DNA of 64,000 bases from Natronoarchaeum rubrum (GTDB lineage: Archaea; Halobacteriota; Halobacteria; Halobacteriales; Natronoarchaeaceae), in assembly GCF_024494695.1 (NCBI RefSeq), contig NZ_JANHDP010000003.1, positions 1 to 64,000 of the forward strand, read 5' to 3'. Under the pieces are notes generated by a model. It saw only the letters and a program-made list of their open reading frames with translations, was not told the DNA's origin and searched no databases. A program made the translations under genes and the position numbers. Shown in pieces: positions 24,636 to 34,162 of the stretch (position 1 is its first letter; each line of letters starts with the position of its first letter).

Positions 24636-26318
24636 CTAATCGACCGTCGGCGCGGGCGCCGCCGCTGCCTCGTCGATCCGGTCCATCACTGACTCGGAGT
24701 CGGCGTAGTACTCGTTGACCAGCGCGGTAAAGCGCCGGTAGTCCGTCACGTCGTTGTCCCGGAGGTACTGCAGGAAGCGTCGTCGATCGCGAAGCTCCGA
24801 GAGCAGTTCGGCCTGCGTCCAGGCGCGATCCTCTCGGATCTCGTCGAGGACGACGCTGCTGCCGTTGTCGCGGAACGTGTCGTCGTCGCCGTCCCAGGCG
24901 TACGTCGTCGAGTAGTCGAGTTCGCCGGTGCGCTGGTCGATCCCCTCGATCTCGGCGACAGTCTTGTTCCGGCGGACGCGCTCGTCGTCGAAGCGGGTCA
25001 GCGTCTGGACGCAGAGCACGTCCAGCGACTGGACCATCGCGCGGGGCACGTTGATCGGCTCGTTCTCCAGCCGGTTGATCACCGTCTGGACCGAGTCGGC
25101 GTGCATCGTCGAGTACGTCGTGTGTCCGGTGTTCATCGCCTGGAACAGCGTGATCGCCTCCTCGCCCCGGACCTCGCCGACGACGATGTACTCGGGGCGA
25201 TGCCGCAGCGCCGATCGCAGCAGATCGTACATCGTGATGTCGTTGCCCTCGTGGAGCCGTTCCCGGGTCACCGAGGAGAGCCAGTTGCCGTGGTACAGCG
25301 TCAGCTCCCTGGTGTCCTCGATCGAGAGCACCTTCGAGCGGGGCGGGATGAACATCGAGATGGCGTTCATCGAGGTCGTCTTCCCCGAGGCCGTTCCGCC
25401 GGCAAAGATCAGCGACTTGTTGTGCTCGATCGCCAGCCAGAGGTACGCCATCTGGTCGACGCTGAAGGTGCCGTACTCGATCAGGTCGATCGGGGTAAAG
25501 GGCTCGTCGGAGTACTTTCGGATCGTAAAGGCCGACCCGCGCGGCGTGACCTCCTCGCCCAGCGCGAGTTCGGCACGGCTGCCGTCGGGGAGCGTGCTCT
25601 CGACCATCGGCTCCCCGACGCTGATGTGCCGACCCGACTGCTGGGCCAGCCGGACGACGAAGTTGTCCAGCGCCTCCTGCTCGAAGGAGACGTTCGTCTT
25701 CACGTCGGTGTACTCGTCGTGGTAGACGAAGATCGGCAGTTCGTAGCCGTCACACGAGATGTCCTCGACGTGGGGATCGTTGATGATCGGATCGATCTTC
25801 CCGTAGCCGCGAAATGCCCGGAAGAGATAGTAAAACAGCCGGTGGACCGTCGCGCCGTCGACCTCGGCGCCGTAGCGCTCTAGGTGTTCGCGGAGTTCCT
25901 CGCGCAGCACGCTTTCGACGTCCTCGTCGGCGATGTCCGGCCGGTAGACGAGCGGATCGCGGATGTCCTCGAACAGCAACTCCAGCAGCTCGTACTCGTC
26001 GGCCGCGAGCTCGGGTTCGACGACGTAGTAGAGGTGTTCGCTCTCCTCGGGATCGTAGTTGATCGAGACGAACGCGAACGGCGCGTTCACCCAGTATCGG
26101 TCGATCTCCTCGTACCCATCTAACCCGTCGAACGAGACGATCTCGCCGTGACGACCGGGAGCGTACGGCTCCCCGGGAACGGTCGATCCCCGGAGCAGCT
26201 CGACCGCGCGGCGGAGGCGTCGCTTGAGACGGTCGATCCGCGTCTCCGACGCGGCGTCGTCGCTGGTCGGTCCGTCGGCGCCCAGCTGGATCCCCCGCGG
26301 CTCGTCCGTGTCTGTCAT
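24636..26318 (-). CDS. pilB: Type IV pilus assembly ATPase PilB
   Basis: Secretion ATPase powering pilus assembly with the adjacent PilC. 560 residues; Walker A is FAGGTASGKTTSMNAI, with LSIEDTRELTLYHGNW (Asp box), EYIVVGEVRGEEAITLFQAM (Walker B) and GHTTYSTMHADSVQTVINRL (His box), all in the right order. The N-terminal part holds an acidic, haloarchaea-typical domain. ATG 26318 (MTDTDEPRGIQLG) is preferred to the longer frame from 26378. Paired pilB-pilC without pilins is the usual haloarchaeal layout, the pilins being scattered and interchangeable. Confidence 0.92.
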   Translation of the reverse strand: MTDTDEPRGIQLGADGPTSDDAASETRIDRLKRRLRRAVELLRGSTVPGEPYAPGRHGEIVSFDGLDGYEEIDRYWVNAPFAFVSINYDPEESEHLYYVVEPELAADEYELLELLFEDIRDPLVYRPDIADEDVESVLREELREHLERYGAEVDGATVHRLFYYLFRAFRGYGKIDPIINDPHVEDISCDGYELPIFVYHDEYTDVKTNVSFEQEALDNFVVRLAQQSGRHISVGEPMVESTLPDGSRAELALGEEVTPRGSAFTIRKYSDEPFTPIDLIEYGTFSVDQMAYLWLAIEHNKSLIFAGGTASGKTTSMNAISMFIPPRSKVLSIEDTRELTLYHGNWLSSVTRERLHEGNDITMYDLLRSALRHRPEYIVVGEVRGEEAITLFQAMNTGHTTYSTMHADSVQTVINRLENEPINVPRAMVQSLDVLCVQTLTRFDDERVRRNKTVAEIEGIDQRTGELDYSTTYAWDGDDDTFRDNGSSVVLDEIREDRAWTQAELLSELRDRRRFLQYLRDNDVTDYRRFTALVNEYYADSESVMDRIDEAAAAPAPTVD

Positions 26319-26419
26319 GGTGGTCGCGCACCGGCGTAGGGACGGCTTACCGTCGGTACGCTGATCTAACCGTGCCAAGGTGGTCGGGAACCTTAAAATG
26401 GGCGGCCGGGTCGATCGCG

Positions 26420-26932
26420 TCAGACGAGATCCGCGCGGAGCAACACGCCTGCCAGCAGGCCAAGCACCGCGAGCCCGATCGGGATCGGGATGCCGCCGCC
26501 GAAGTCGCCGTTCGTCGCGATCGCGACCGTCGCGGCCGAAAGCAGCGCTGTCGCCACTGCGAGCAGCCCGCCCATCACGCGTACCGGATGGACCGGCGAC
26601 CGATCCTCGACGGCGTCTTCGGCGGCGTACATCGCGACGGAGAGCAGGACGGCCAGCCCGACGATCGCGGCGCCGGCAATCCAGACGTAGTACAGCGTCT
26701 CCGAGACGCCCGACACCAGATCGAGCGCGGCGATCGGGTGGTGGAACAGCCGCTGCTGATCGCGGGGGAGCCCGAAGATATACCGCACCTGCAGGAACGG
26801 GAAGCGCAGAAACAGCGCCGACAGCTCGGTCCCCGGAATCGACGCGTAGGTGACGTTCCAGGGCAACACGGCAGCCAGCCAGGCCGACACGACCGCCAGC
26901 TCGCCGGCGTACTCGGAGCGAACCCAGGCCAT
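26420..26932 (-). CDS. Haloarchaeal multi-pass membrane protein, TIGR04206-like
   Basis: 170 residues with four or five membrane helices (about 10-28, 80-105, 120-138 and 145-165). A conserved-looking loop reads VTYASIPGTELSALFLRFPFLQVRYIFG (split here as VTYASIPGTELSALF then LRFPFLQVRYIFG). I believe this belongs to a haloarchaea-only family (TIGR04206), but cannot confirm it. No catalytic motif visible. Same strand as pilBC but about 100 bases upstream of pilB, so possibly the first gene of that transcript. Confidence 0.65.
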   Translation of the reverse strand: MAWVRSEYAGELAVVSAWLAAVLPWNVTYASIPGTELSALFLRFPFLQVRYIFGLPRDQQRLFHHPIAALDLVSGVSETLYYVWIAGAAIVGLAVLLSVAMYAAEDAVEDRSPVHPVRVMGGLLAVATALLSAATVAIATNGDFGGGIPIPIGLAVLGLLAGVLLRADLV

Positions 26933-27063
26933 TGTACCTGACGAGCGCGGACCCCGGCGGCTAAAAGATTCCGGCTCGGCGTCGCGCGATCGCAGGCCGC
27001 GAACGCTACGCTTTCAGGCGTTACGTTCATTGCCCGTGAGTCCGTATCCGATTCACACAGGGA

Positions 27064-27534
27064 ATGAGGCGCGATTACTTCACACTGGAGGTCAGCAACG
27101 TCGACTGGGTCGAAGACGACGGCGAACCCGCGAAGCCGACGGTACGGATCGACTTCGAGGGCCCCGCCTCGACGCTCCGCGAGCGCCTCACAGGAACGGA
27201 CGACGAACTGCTCGACGCCGACCAGACCGACGTCGCCTACCGGCTCCAGACGTCGCTCGACGACGACGCGACCGGCGTCGTCAGCGTGACCAACCGGATC
27301 ACCGGGGACTTCGTGCTCGAACTCAACGAGGACGCCGACGACGTGCTCAAGTTCATCCGGGCGGCCCGCCGCTACGGCGAGGAGGACCCCGACTCCGACG
27401 GCCGCTACGACGTCCGGATCCACATCGAGGGCGACGAACTCGTCACCTACGACAAGCGGACGTTCCTCGTCTACAACGAGGAGGGCAACCTGCTGCGGAA
27501 CCACAGCCTCATCCCGAGCGGCGTCGAACTGTAG
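27064..27534 (+). CDS. DUF5793 family protein
   Basis: 156-residue acidic soluble protein opening MRRDYFTLEVSNVDWVEDDG and containing KPTVRIDFEGP, VVSVTNRITGDFVLELNEDA and YDKRTFLVYNEEGNLLRNHSLIP. The N-terminal pattern matches the haloarchaeal DUF5793 family as I recall it. Alternating beta-strand composition, no membrane segments and no catalytic motif. Function unknown. Divergent from the TIGR04206-like gene. Confidence 0.75.
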   Translation: MRRDYFTLEVSNVDWVEDDGEPAKPTVRIDFEGPASTLRERLTGTDDELLDADQTDVAYRLQTSLDDDATGVVSVTNRITGDFVLELNEDADDVLKFIRAARRYGEEDPDSDGRYDVRIHIEGDELVTYDKRTFLVYNEEGNLLRNHSLIPSGVEL

Positions 27535-27594
27535 CGTCGCTCGATTTCTTCGCTCTTCGATTCGTCTTTGATCGCGGAGCGTTCGCATAATCTC

Positions 27595-27843
27595 ATGAGT
27601 CTTCTCGGATCGAGTGAAAGGGAGGCCGCTGGAACCGCTCTCGTTTCGGTACTGCTGTCGACGCTGGTGTTGCTCGCGAACGAGATTCTGTACCGACTGA
27701 GCCTCCTGTCCGACGTCGATCCCGGGATCCTCTACGAGATTGCGGCCGTTATCGGCTGGCTGGCACTCATTTCGTCCGCGACGTATTTGCTCGTGGGCCT
27801 TCGGACGTACTTCCCCGTCGTCGATTTTACCGACGGCCAGTAA
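27595..27843 (+). CDS. Small two-helix membrane protein (82 aa), unknown function
   Basis: Starts MSLLGSSEREAAGTALVSVL; two membrane segments (about 12-33 and 47-70) and a C-terminal FPVVDFTDGQ. ATG 27595 is preferred to TTG 27568. Coding bias is acceptable but weaker than that of its neighbours. No family recognised. Lies between a DUF5793 gene and glmM on the same strand. Confidence 0.6.
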   Translation: MSLLGSSEREAAGTALVSVLLSTLVLLANEILYRLSLLSDVDPGILYEIAAVIGWLALISSATYLLVGLRTYFPVVDFTDGQ

Positions 27844-27928
27844 TTGCCCACCCAGCGCCGCCTAGTTTTCCGGACCGCCTCGTGTCCGTTCGGGTGCATT
27901 TACGGTCGTCCGGCCCGGTCATTTCAGT

Positions 27929-29356
27929 ATGAACCTGTTCGGAACGGCCGGGATCCGGGGGCCGGTCAGCGAGCGAGTGACGCCGGAGCTGGCGCTGTCG
28001 GTGGGACGTGCGGTCGCCACCCACGCGAGGGAGGCAGATACGGACGCCGGGACCGGGAGCGACGCCGACGCCGCCGCGGCGTCACGACCGGCGGTCGTCC
28101 TCGGTCGCGACGGTCGCGAGACCAGCGACGCGCTCGCGGCCGCCGTCGAAGCGGGCCTCGAAAGCGCCGGTGCCGACTGCCGCCGCGTCGGCGTCGTGCC
28201 GACGCCGGCGCTGGCGTACGCCTCGCGAGGCCGTCGGGGTGTGATGATCACGGCGAGCCACAACCCGCCGACCGACAACGGCATCAAACTGTTCGCGAAC
28301 GGCGTCGAGTACGACCGTGCCGCCGAGCAACGGATCGAGTCGCTGGTCGCCGACCACCAGCACTCGGCGCCGTGGGACGAGTGGGGATCGACCGGTTCGG
28401 TCGACGTGATCGGCGTCTACCGCGACGACGTCGTCGAGTACGCCCGCGAGTTCTTCGGCGCAGCGACGCCGCTGTCCGGCCTCTCGATCGTCGTCGACTG
28501 CGGCAACGGAATGGCGAGTCTCGGGACGCCCCAGGTGCTCCGGGCGCTGGGCGCGCACGTCGTCACGCTGAACGCCAACGTCGACGGCCACTTCTCCGGT
28601 CGCGAGAGCAAGCCGACGCGGGAGTCGCTCGGTGACTTGCTGGCGTTTCTGGCGGACGGCGAGTTCGACTTCGGCGTCGCCCACGACGGCGACGCCGACA
28701 GGATCGTGGTCGCCGACGGCGACGGCGAGATCGTCGACGAGAACACCGTGCTGGCGGTGCTCGCGGCGCGATACGTCCGGGAGTCGCGCGCCGACGATCC
28801 GGTCGTCGTGACGACGCCGGACACCTCCGCGCGGATCGACGAGCTGGTCCGGGAGGCCGGCGGCCGAACCGAGCGCGTTCGGCTCGGCGCGCTCCACGAG
28901 GGGATGGCCCGAGAGCGCGCGGTCGGCGACGAGAGTACCGAGGTCGCCTTCGCCGCCGAGCCCTGGAAGCACGTCCACCCGGCTTTCGGCGGGTGGATCG
29001 ACGGCATCGTCAGCGCGGCGATGTTCTCCGGGTTGGTCGCCGAAGCCGGCGACATCGAGGCCGTGCGGGCGCCGGTCACCGAGCGGCCGTACCGACAGGT
29101 CAACGTCGAATGTCCCGACGACGCCAAGGACGCCGCGATGCAGCGCCTGAAGACGACGCTGCCCGAGCTGTTCCCCGAAGGCGACGTCTCGACGGAGTAC
29201 GGCGTCCGGATCGAACTGCCGGACGCGGCGTGGGTGCTCGTCCGCCCCAGCGGCACCGAGCCCTACGTCCGCGCCTACGCCGAGAGCGAGGACGTCGACG
29301 CGCTGGTCGAGGAGACCGTCGACGCCGTGGATGAGGCCGTCGCGGACAGTCGGTAA
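27929..29356 (+). CDS. glmM: Phosphoglucosamine mutase / phosphohexomutase
   Basis: Alpha-D-phosphohexomutase, probably converting glucosamine-6-phosphate to glucosamine-1-phosphate for UDP-GlcNAc and glycan synthesis. 475 residues. FGTAGIRGP opens the protein, GVMITASHNPPTDNG holds the phosphoserine, FGVAHDGDADRIVV the Mg2+ loop, and WVLVRPSGTEPYVRAY the phosphate-binding loop. The sugar-binding loop reads EPWKHVHPAFGGWIDG instead of the usual GGExSGH, so the substrate (glucosamine, mannose or glucose phosphate) is not certain. Residues 30-60 form an Asp/Ala-rich insertion absent from bacterial GlmM. Confidence 0.88.
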   Translation: MNLFGTAGIRGPVSERVTPELALSVGRAVATHAREADTDAGTGSDADAAAASRPAVVLGRDGRETSDALAAAVEAGLESAGADCRRVGVVPTPALAYASRGRRGVMITASHNPPTDNGIKLFANGVEYDRAAEQRIESLVADHQHSAPWDEWGSTGSVDVIGVYRDDVVEYAREFFGAATPLSGLSIVVDCGNGMASLGTPQVLRALGAHVVTLNANVDGHFSGRESKPTRESLGDLLAFLADGEFDFGVAHDGDADRIVVADGDGEIVDENTVLAVLAARYVRESRADDPVVVTTPDTSARIDELVREAGGRTERVRLGALHEGMARERAVGDESTEVAFAAEPWKHVHPAFGGWIDGIVSAAMFSGLVAEAGDIEAVRAPVTERPYRQVNVECPDDAKDAAMQRLKTTLPELFPEGDVSTEYGVRIELPDAAWVLVRPSGTEPYVRAYAESEDVDALVEETVDAVDEAVADSR

Positions 29357-29381
29357 GGAGCGTCGAAGCAGTTACGTGCTC

Positions 29382-30386
29382 TCAAATTCCCCGCACCGTG
29401 TCGATCACGCCGACGGACTCCAGCGTCATCCAGAGCAGAAACAGCCCGTACAGCCCGAGGAAGCCGTAGGCTTCGAGGTCGGTGAGTTCGAGATCCGTGC
29501 GGGCGAACACGACGAACACCAGCGTCGCAAACGCCAGAAATCCCATCGTCGGGATCGCCGCGAGGAAGTTAATCGTCGCCTCCCCGGCCAGCAGAACGCC
29601 GACCGGAATCGCGACCAGCAGGTTGAACGTGTTGCTCCCGAGGACGTTCGTGATGCTGGTGACGCTCTCGCCGTTCCTGGCGGCGTTGACGCTCACGAAG
29701 GCGTCGGGTAGGCTCGTCGCGGCGGCGATCACGGTCAGCCCCCAGAGGAAGCTCGGCGTTCCGAACGCGTCGCCGAAAGTGAGCGCCGCGCGGACGATCC
29801 CCTCGACGCCGACCGCGATCAGCGCGAGCGCGACCGTGAGCACGGCCCACTCCCGGCGGTGATCGACGTTGACGGTCGGCGCGGCGTACTCGCTGGCGTC
29901 CTGCTGGTGGAGGAAGACGTAGATGCCGTAGGTCGCGATGGGGAGGATGGCTAGCGGGCGCGTCAGGATTGCCTCGCTGTTGGTCCCGCCGGGGACGTAC
30001 GTGGCGCCGAGCGCGAACACGATGAAGAGCACGAGAACGCTGATGATGTAGAACTGCGCGTCCTTGTGGACGATGTCGCGGGTGGCCTCCAGCTGGTCGG
30101 TCGCGAGCGCCGAGACGGCCGGGATCACGAGCAGATTAAAGATCGCGCTGCCGACGATCGTGCCGACGCCCAGCGAGAACTCGTCGTGGACGAGCGTGCT
30201 GATGACGACGGAGCTGAGTTCGGGGAAGCTCGACCCGATCGCGACGACGACGGCGCCGTGGACCGCAACCGGCAGCCCGTAGTACTGGCTGAGGCGCTCG
30301 GCCGACCGTTCGAGGTACTCGCTGCCCTTCCAGATGACGCCCGTCGAGACGATCGCCAGTCCGAGAGCAACGAGGAGACCGGTCAT
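29382..30386 (-). CDS. Sodium/calcium exchanger family protein (CaCA, YrbG-like)
   Basis: Cation exchanger of 334 residues with about ten helices in two inverted halves. Alpha-repeat 1 reads AIGSSFPELSSVV followed by TIVGSAIFNLLV, and alpha-repeat 2 reads IAAATSLPDAFVSVNAARNG followed by NVLGSNTFNLLVAIP; these hold the ion-binding acidic and polar residues. Probably exports Ca2+ against Na+ or H+. An ATG at 30386 starts TM1. Convergent with glmM and divergent from cdd, so single-gene transcription is likely. Confidence 0.88.
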   Translation of the reverse strand: MTGLLVALGLAIVSTGVIWKGSEYLERSAERLSQYYGLPVAVHGAVVVAIGSSFPELSSVVISTLVHDEFSLGVGTIVGSAIFNLLVIPAVSALATDQLEATRDIVHKDAQFYIISVLVLFIVFALGATYVPGGTNSEAILTRPLAILPIATYGIYVFLHQQDASEYAAPTVNVDHRREWAVLTVALALIAVGVEGIVRAALTFGDAFGTPSFLWGLTVIAAATSLPDAFVSVNAARNGESVTSITNVLGSNTFNLLVAIPVGVLLAGEATINFLAAIPTMGFLAFATLVFVVFARTDLELTDLEAYGFLGLYGLFLLWMTLESVGVIDTVRGI

Positions 30387-30480
30387 CGAACCAACCTACT
30401 CGGCAGGGGCTGAAAGGTGTAGGTCATTCGAGACGACGCTGAGCGCCGGCTACTTGTGGCCCCTGCTCGAACACGCCGGC

Positions 30481-30867
30481 ATGGACGATCTGATCGAAGC
30501 CGCCCGGGAAGCGCGAGAGGCGTCGTACGCTCCCTACTCCGAGTACGAGGTCGGCGCCGCGCTACGGACTGCCGACGGGACCGTCTTCACCGGCTGTAAC
30601 ATCGAGAACGCGAACTACTCCAACAGCCTGCACGCCGAGGAGGTCGCGCTGGCGGAAGCCGTCCGCGAGGGCCACCGCTCGTTCGACGCGGTCGCGGTCA
30701 GCACCAGCGAACTGGACGGCCAGACGCCCTGCGGGATGTGTCGCCAGTCGCTCACCGAGTTTTGCGACGACGACCTCCGAGTCCTCTGCGACGAGGGCGA
30801 GGAACGCAGCGAGTACACGCTCGGGGAACTGCTGCCGAACACGATTTCTCGGGACGATCTGGAGTAA
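30481..30867 (+). CDS. cdd: Cytidine deaminase
   Basis: Zinc enzyme deaminating (deoxy)cytidine to (deoxy)uridine in pyrimidine salvage. 128 residues, usual for the tetrameric class. APYSEYEVGAAL is the substrate-binding start, TGCNIENANYSNSLHAEEVAL contains the catalytic Glu and a zinc ligand, and QTPCGMCRQSLTEF gives the other two zinc cysteines. ATG 30481 is chosen; the frame upstream runs into the exchanger gene. A uridine phosphorylase gene lies 1.7 kb downstream on the same strand, giving a cytidine-to-uracil route. Confidence 0.94.
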   Translation: MDDLIEAAREAREASYAPYSEYEVGAALRTADGTVFTGCNIENANYSNSLHAEEVALAEAVREGHRSFDAVAVSTSELDGQTPCGMCRQSLTEFCDDDLRVLCDEGEERSEYTLGELLPNTISRDDLE

Positions 30868-30882
30868 CCGGCGTTCGGGCTC

Positions 30883-31107
30883 TCAGAACTGGCTTCGGGT
30901 TCCACCTTGTCCGCCCGCTCCGTCGCGACCGATGAGCAGGTACAGGAGAAGCCCGAGGAGGTTCCCGAAGAACACGACGAGCGCCCAGAGGAGCGCACTG
31001 TCGGAACTGTTTCGTTGGGCGTCGCTGTACACCCACAGCGGTATGACAATGGAGAGGACCAGCATCAGAAGCGCGACGATCACGAACGCGAAACCGAGAC
31101 CTGCCAT
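30883..31107 (-). CDS. Small membrane protein with PLDc_N-type domain
   Basis: 74 residues: two membrane helices (about 4-26 and 41-62) around VYSDAQRNSSDSALLWALVVFFGNLLG, which matches the short phospholipase-D N-terminal (PLDNc) membrane domain seen as a stand-alone gene in many haloarchaea. No enzyme domain. C-terminus is Gly-rich. Converges with cdd (16-base gap). Function unknown. Confidence 0.75.
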   Translation of the reverse strand: MAGLGFAFVIVALLMLVLSIVIPLWVYSDAQRNSSDSALLWALVVFFGNLLGLLLYLLIGRDGAGGQGGTRSQF

Positions 31108-31197
31108 AGTCGGTGGCCGGAGTGGAAGCAGTAAATATTTTGTCGTTTCTAGCTGACACAGAGCTACGTATTTCCGCTTCGCACCGTAACCACCGGT

Positions 31198-32514
31198 ATG
31201 AACGGCCGTTTCGGTCGACGCCGATTCCTCGCCGCCGGACTCGCGGGAGCGGCGACCGGGCTCGCCGGCTGCGGACAGTTGCGCGGTTCGTCGGACGCCG
31301 CCGACCAGCCGCTGATCGACGACCAGCTACCGGACTCGGTACGGCTTCGACGCGTCGCCGGCGGCTTCGACGCGCCGGTGGCGCTCGCACCTGTGCCGGG
31401 GACTGACCGCCAGTATCTCGCCGACCAGTCGGGTAGCATCTCGGTGCTCGACGCGGATGGCGTCCGCGACGACCCACTGCTGGATCTGGGCGACGCCGTG
31501 GAATTCGGCGGCGAGAAGGGGCTGCTCGGCGTCGCGCTCCACCCGAACTTCGAGCAGAACCGGCGACTGTTCGTCCGCTACAGCGCGCCGTCGCGCGACG
31601 GGACGCCGGAACGCTACAGCCACACGTTCGTCCTCGCGGAGTTTCTGGTCGGTGAGGACGGGTTCCGGGCGTCCGCCGACACCGAGCGGACGCTCCTCGA
31701 AATCCCCGAACCCCAGTCGAACCACAACGCCGGCGCGCTCGCGTTCGGCCCCGACGGCTACCTCTACGTCGCGGTCGGCGACGGCGGTGCAGGTGCGGAC
31801 GCCGGAACCGGGCACGTCGACGACTGGTACGACGCGGTCGAAGGGGGCAACGGACAGGACGTCACCGAGAACCTGCTGGGGAGCCTGCTGCGCATCGATG
31901 TCGACGGCGACGACGAGCGCGGGACGTACGCGATTCCCGAGGATAACCCTCTGACCGACGGCGACGGGCTGGCCGAGCAGTACGCCTGGGGGTTCCGGAA
32001 CCCGTGGCGCTTCTCGTTCGACGGCGACTCGCTGCTCGTCGCGGACGTCGGGCAGTCCGAGTTCGAGGAAGTCAATCTCGTCGAGCGCGGCGGCAACTAC
32101 GGCTGGAACGTCCGCGAGGGCTCGCAGTGCTTCCGCGCCGAGGACTGCCCGACCGCGACGCCCGAGAGCGTCCGCGGCGGCGAGCCGCTCGTCGATCCGG
32201 TCGTAGAGTACGCCCACGGCGGCAACCCGGTCAACGGTGTCGCCGTCGTCGGCGGGTACGTCTACCGCGGCTCGGCGCTCCCGGATCTGGAGGGACGGTA
32301 CGTCTTCGCCGACCTGCGACCCGACGGTCGGCTGTTCGTCGCCGAACCGTCGGGGACCGAGGAGCGCTGGCCGATGGGAACGATCGAGATGGACGCCGAC
32401 GGCGGGGCGCCGGATCAGATCTACTCGCTCGGGCGCGGTCGGGACGGGGTGCTGTTCGTTCTCGGCATCGAGGGGGGCGACGGGAGGGTCTACCGAGTCG
32501 TTCCTGCCGGGTGA
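31198..32514 (+). CDS. PQQ-dependent sugar (aldose) dehydrogenase-like lipoprotein
   Basis: Six-bladed beta-propeller of the soluble glucose/sorbosone dehydrogenase family, exported. The signal has a twin-arginine motif (GRRRFLAAGLAG) followed by a lipobox LAGC, so it is Tat-exported and lipid-anchored at Cys25. Family motifs: GLLGVALHPNFEQNRRLFV, SNHNAGALAFGPDGYLYVAVGDGG, QYAWGFRNPWRFSFDG, DVGQSEFEEVNLVERGGNYG and GGYVYRGSALPDL. The predicted substrate is an aldose at the cell surface; whether it binds PQQ in vivo is uncertain, since haloarchaea generally lack PQQ synthesis genes. 438 residues. Confidence 0.88.
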   Translation: MNGRFGRRRFLAAGLAGAATGLAGCGQLRGSSDAADQPLIDDQLPDSVRLRRVAGGFDAPVALAPVPGTDRQYLADQSGSISVLDADGVRDDPLLDLGDAVEFGGEKGLLGVALHPNFEQNRRLFVRYSAPSRDGTPERYSHTFVLAEFLVGEDGFRASADTERTLLEIPEPQSNHNAGALAFGPDGYLYVAVGDGGAGADAGTGHVDDWYDAVEGGNGQDVTENLLGSLLRIDVDGDDERGTYAIPEDNPLTDGDGLAEQYAWGFRNPWRFSFDGDSLLVADVGQSEFEEVNLVERGGNYGWNVREGSQCFRAEDCPTATPESVRGGEPLVDPVVEYAHGGNPVNGVAVVGGYVYRGSALPDLEGRYVFADLRPDGRLFVAEPSGTEERWPMGTIEMDADGGAPDQIYSLGRGRDGVLFVLGIEGGDGRVYRVVPAG

Positions 32515-32586
32515 CCGAGACACCGCACGGCCTCAACCGGCCGCCCGGCGACGACCTATTTACCGTCCGCTGACAAACGACCGGAC

Positions 32587-33468
32587 ATGACCGAGCGAGA
32601 CGACGCCGAGAGACCGGCGGACGCCGAAGCCGGGGCCGACACCGAGGTGCCGGGCGACAGCGAGGATCCGAACGAGGGCGAGCAGTACCACCTCGAAGTC
32701 GGTCCCGGCGACGTGGCCGACGCCGTACTCCTGCCGGGCAACCCCGAGCGCGTCCCGAAGATCACCGAGTTCTGGGACGACGGCGAGGAAGTCGGACGCC
32801 ACCGCGAGTACCGAACGGTGACCGGCACCTACGACGGGGCGCCGATCAGCGTCACGTCGACCGGCATCGGCTCGCCCTCCGCGGCGATCGCGGTCGAGGA
32901 GCTGGCCCGCGTCGGCGCCGACACGCTGGTCCGAGTCGGCTCCTGCGGCACCATCCAGCCCGAGATGTCGGTGGGCGACCTGGTGATCACGACCGGCGCG
33001 GTCCGCCAGGAGGGAACCAGCGCCGAGTACGTCCGCGAGGACTACCCCGCCAGCGCCGACCACGAAGTCGTCTCGGCGCTGATCGCGGCCGCCGAGCGGC
33101 TGGGCTACGAGTACCACACCGGGATCACGATGAGCGCCGACAGCTTCTACGCCGGTCAGGGACGCCCCGGCTTCGAGGGGTTCGAGGCCGCCAGGAGCGA
33201 GCGACTCGTCGACGATCTCCGGGAGGCCAACGTCGCGAACATCGAGATGGAAGCCAGCGCGATCCTGACGCTGGCGAACCTCTACGGGCTGCGCGCCGGG
33301 GCGGTGTGTACGGTGTACGCGAACAGGGAGACCGGCGAGTTCCGGACCGAGGGCGAGCAGCGGGCCGCCGAGACGGCGTCGCTAGCGGTTGCGCTGCTCG
33401 CGAAGATGGACGAGATCAAGCGCGAGCGCGGCGTCGATCGGTGGCACGCGGGACTGTCGCTGGAGTGA
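32587..33468 (+). CDS. udp: Uridine phosphorylase (nucleoside phosphorylase-I family)
   Basis: Cleaves uridine with phosphate to uracil and ribose-1-phosphate. 293 residues, with an acidic low-complexity extension of about 30 residues at the N-terminus. VLLPGNPERVPKI, STGIGSPSAAIAVEEL, DTLVRVGSCGTIQ and VANIEMEASAILTLANLYG mark the phosphate and ribose sites. A TATTTA box about 26 bases before the ATG indicates a leaderless mRNA and supports this start despite the unusual extension. Works with cdd in pyrimidine nucleoside salvage. Confidence 0.92.
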   Translation: MTERDDAERPADAEAGADTEVPGDSEDPNEGEQYHLEVGPGDVADAVLLPGNPERVPKITEFWDDGEEVGRHREYRTVTGTYDGAPISVTSTGIGSPSAAIAVEELARVGADTLVRVGSCGTIQPEMSVGDLVITTGAVRQEGTSAEYVREDYPASADHEVVSALIAAAERLGYEYHTGITMSADSFYAGQGRPGFEGFEAARSERLVDDLREANVANIEMEASAILTLANLYGLRAGAVCTVYANRETGEFRTEGEQRAAETASLAVALLAKMDEIKRERGVDRWHAGLSLE

Positions 33469-33564
33469 GTCCGAATTAGTCCTGCACGAAAGATAGTAGC
33501 GCAGTTTCTGGTCTTCGGAATGGGGGCGTGATTCGAGGACGGCACAGAAGTTTCGCCCGACGGG

Positions 33565-33996
33565 CTATCGGTGTGGCGCGTCCGCGTCGGCCGACCATCG
33601 AGAGGCGACGGTGTTCGCCATCCAACCACCGGCACGACCGAATCCGATACCGAAGAGGGAAGCGACGCACACCACCAGTCCGCCGGCGAAGATCCAAAAA
33701 ACGACTCTGGGTAGCGGCCACGCGACCGTCGTACCCGCTGTCAGAAGGAAGATGAGCACTCCGAGGACGGCGCCGGTGAATCCAGCGCGGAGTCCGGCAG
33801 CACTCGGATCCGACGAACGGATTGCGGCGACGACTCCCGCGATGAACGCCCCGAAGATCATGATGCCGCCGCCGACGGTCGCCTCCGAGTTCGGCAGCCG
33901 ATTCAGAACGGCGGTGATCGGTAGCGAGGCCAGCGCACCGACGAGCGCGAATCGCCACGAATCAGGGAGGACGTGTCCCCGGGAAGATGACTGCAT
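33565..33996 (-). CDS. DUF5518 family membrane protein
   Basis: 143 residues, four membrane helices (about 15-32, 42-60, 68-88 and 96-120). GGGIMIFGAFIAGVVAA, AGLRAGFTGAVLG and FGIGFGRAGGWMAN match the haloarchaeal DUF5518 pattern of Gly-rich helices. Function unknown. Convergent with udp and divergent from sdhB. Confidence 0.75.
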   Translation of the reverse strand: MQSSSRGHVLPDSWRFALVGALASLPITAVLNRLPNSEATVGGGIMIFGAFIAGVVAAIRSSDPSAAGLRAGFTGAVLGVLIFLLTAGTTVAWPLPRVVFWIFAGGLVVCVASLFGIGFGRAGGWMANTVASRWSADADAPHR

Positions 33997-34119
33997 ATTC
34001 GATTTTCAGAATTGCCGACAGGATAAATGTTCGTGGGATCGGGCCACGTGGGCCGTACGATCGAACTGGGAGGAGTTCGATGCGTAATCAAGCACTGGAC
34101 TCGGTGGTACCCACCGCCG

Positions 34120-34126
34120 CTTATTG
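34120..34126 (+). promoter_or_regulatory. TATA-like box of sdhB
   Basis: CTTATTG lies about 40 bases before the GTG at 34163 and would start transcription near 34148, downstream of the alternative TTG start at 34124; it therefore decides the start in favour of 34163. Confidence 0.5.
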
Positions 34127-34162
34127 ACTCGGCGACCCTCTTGTACGACGGGGGAGAACCAC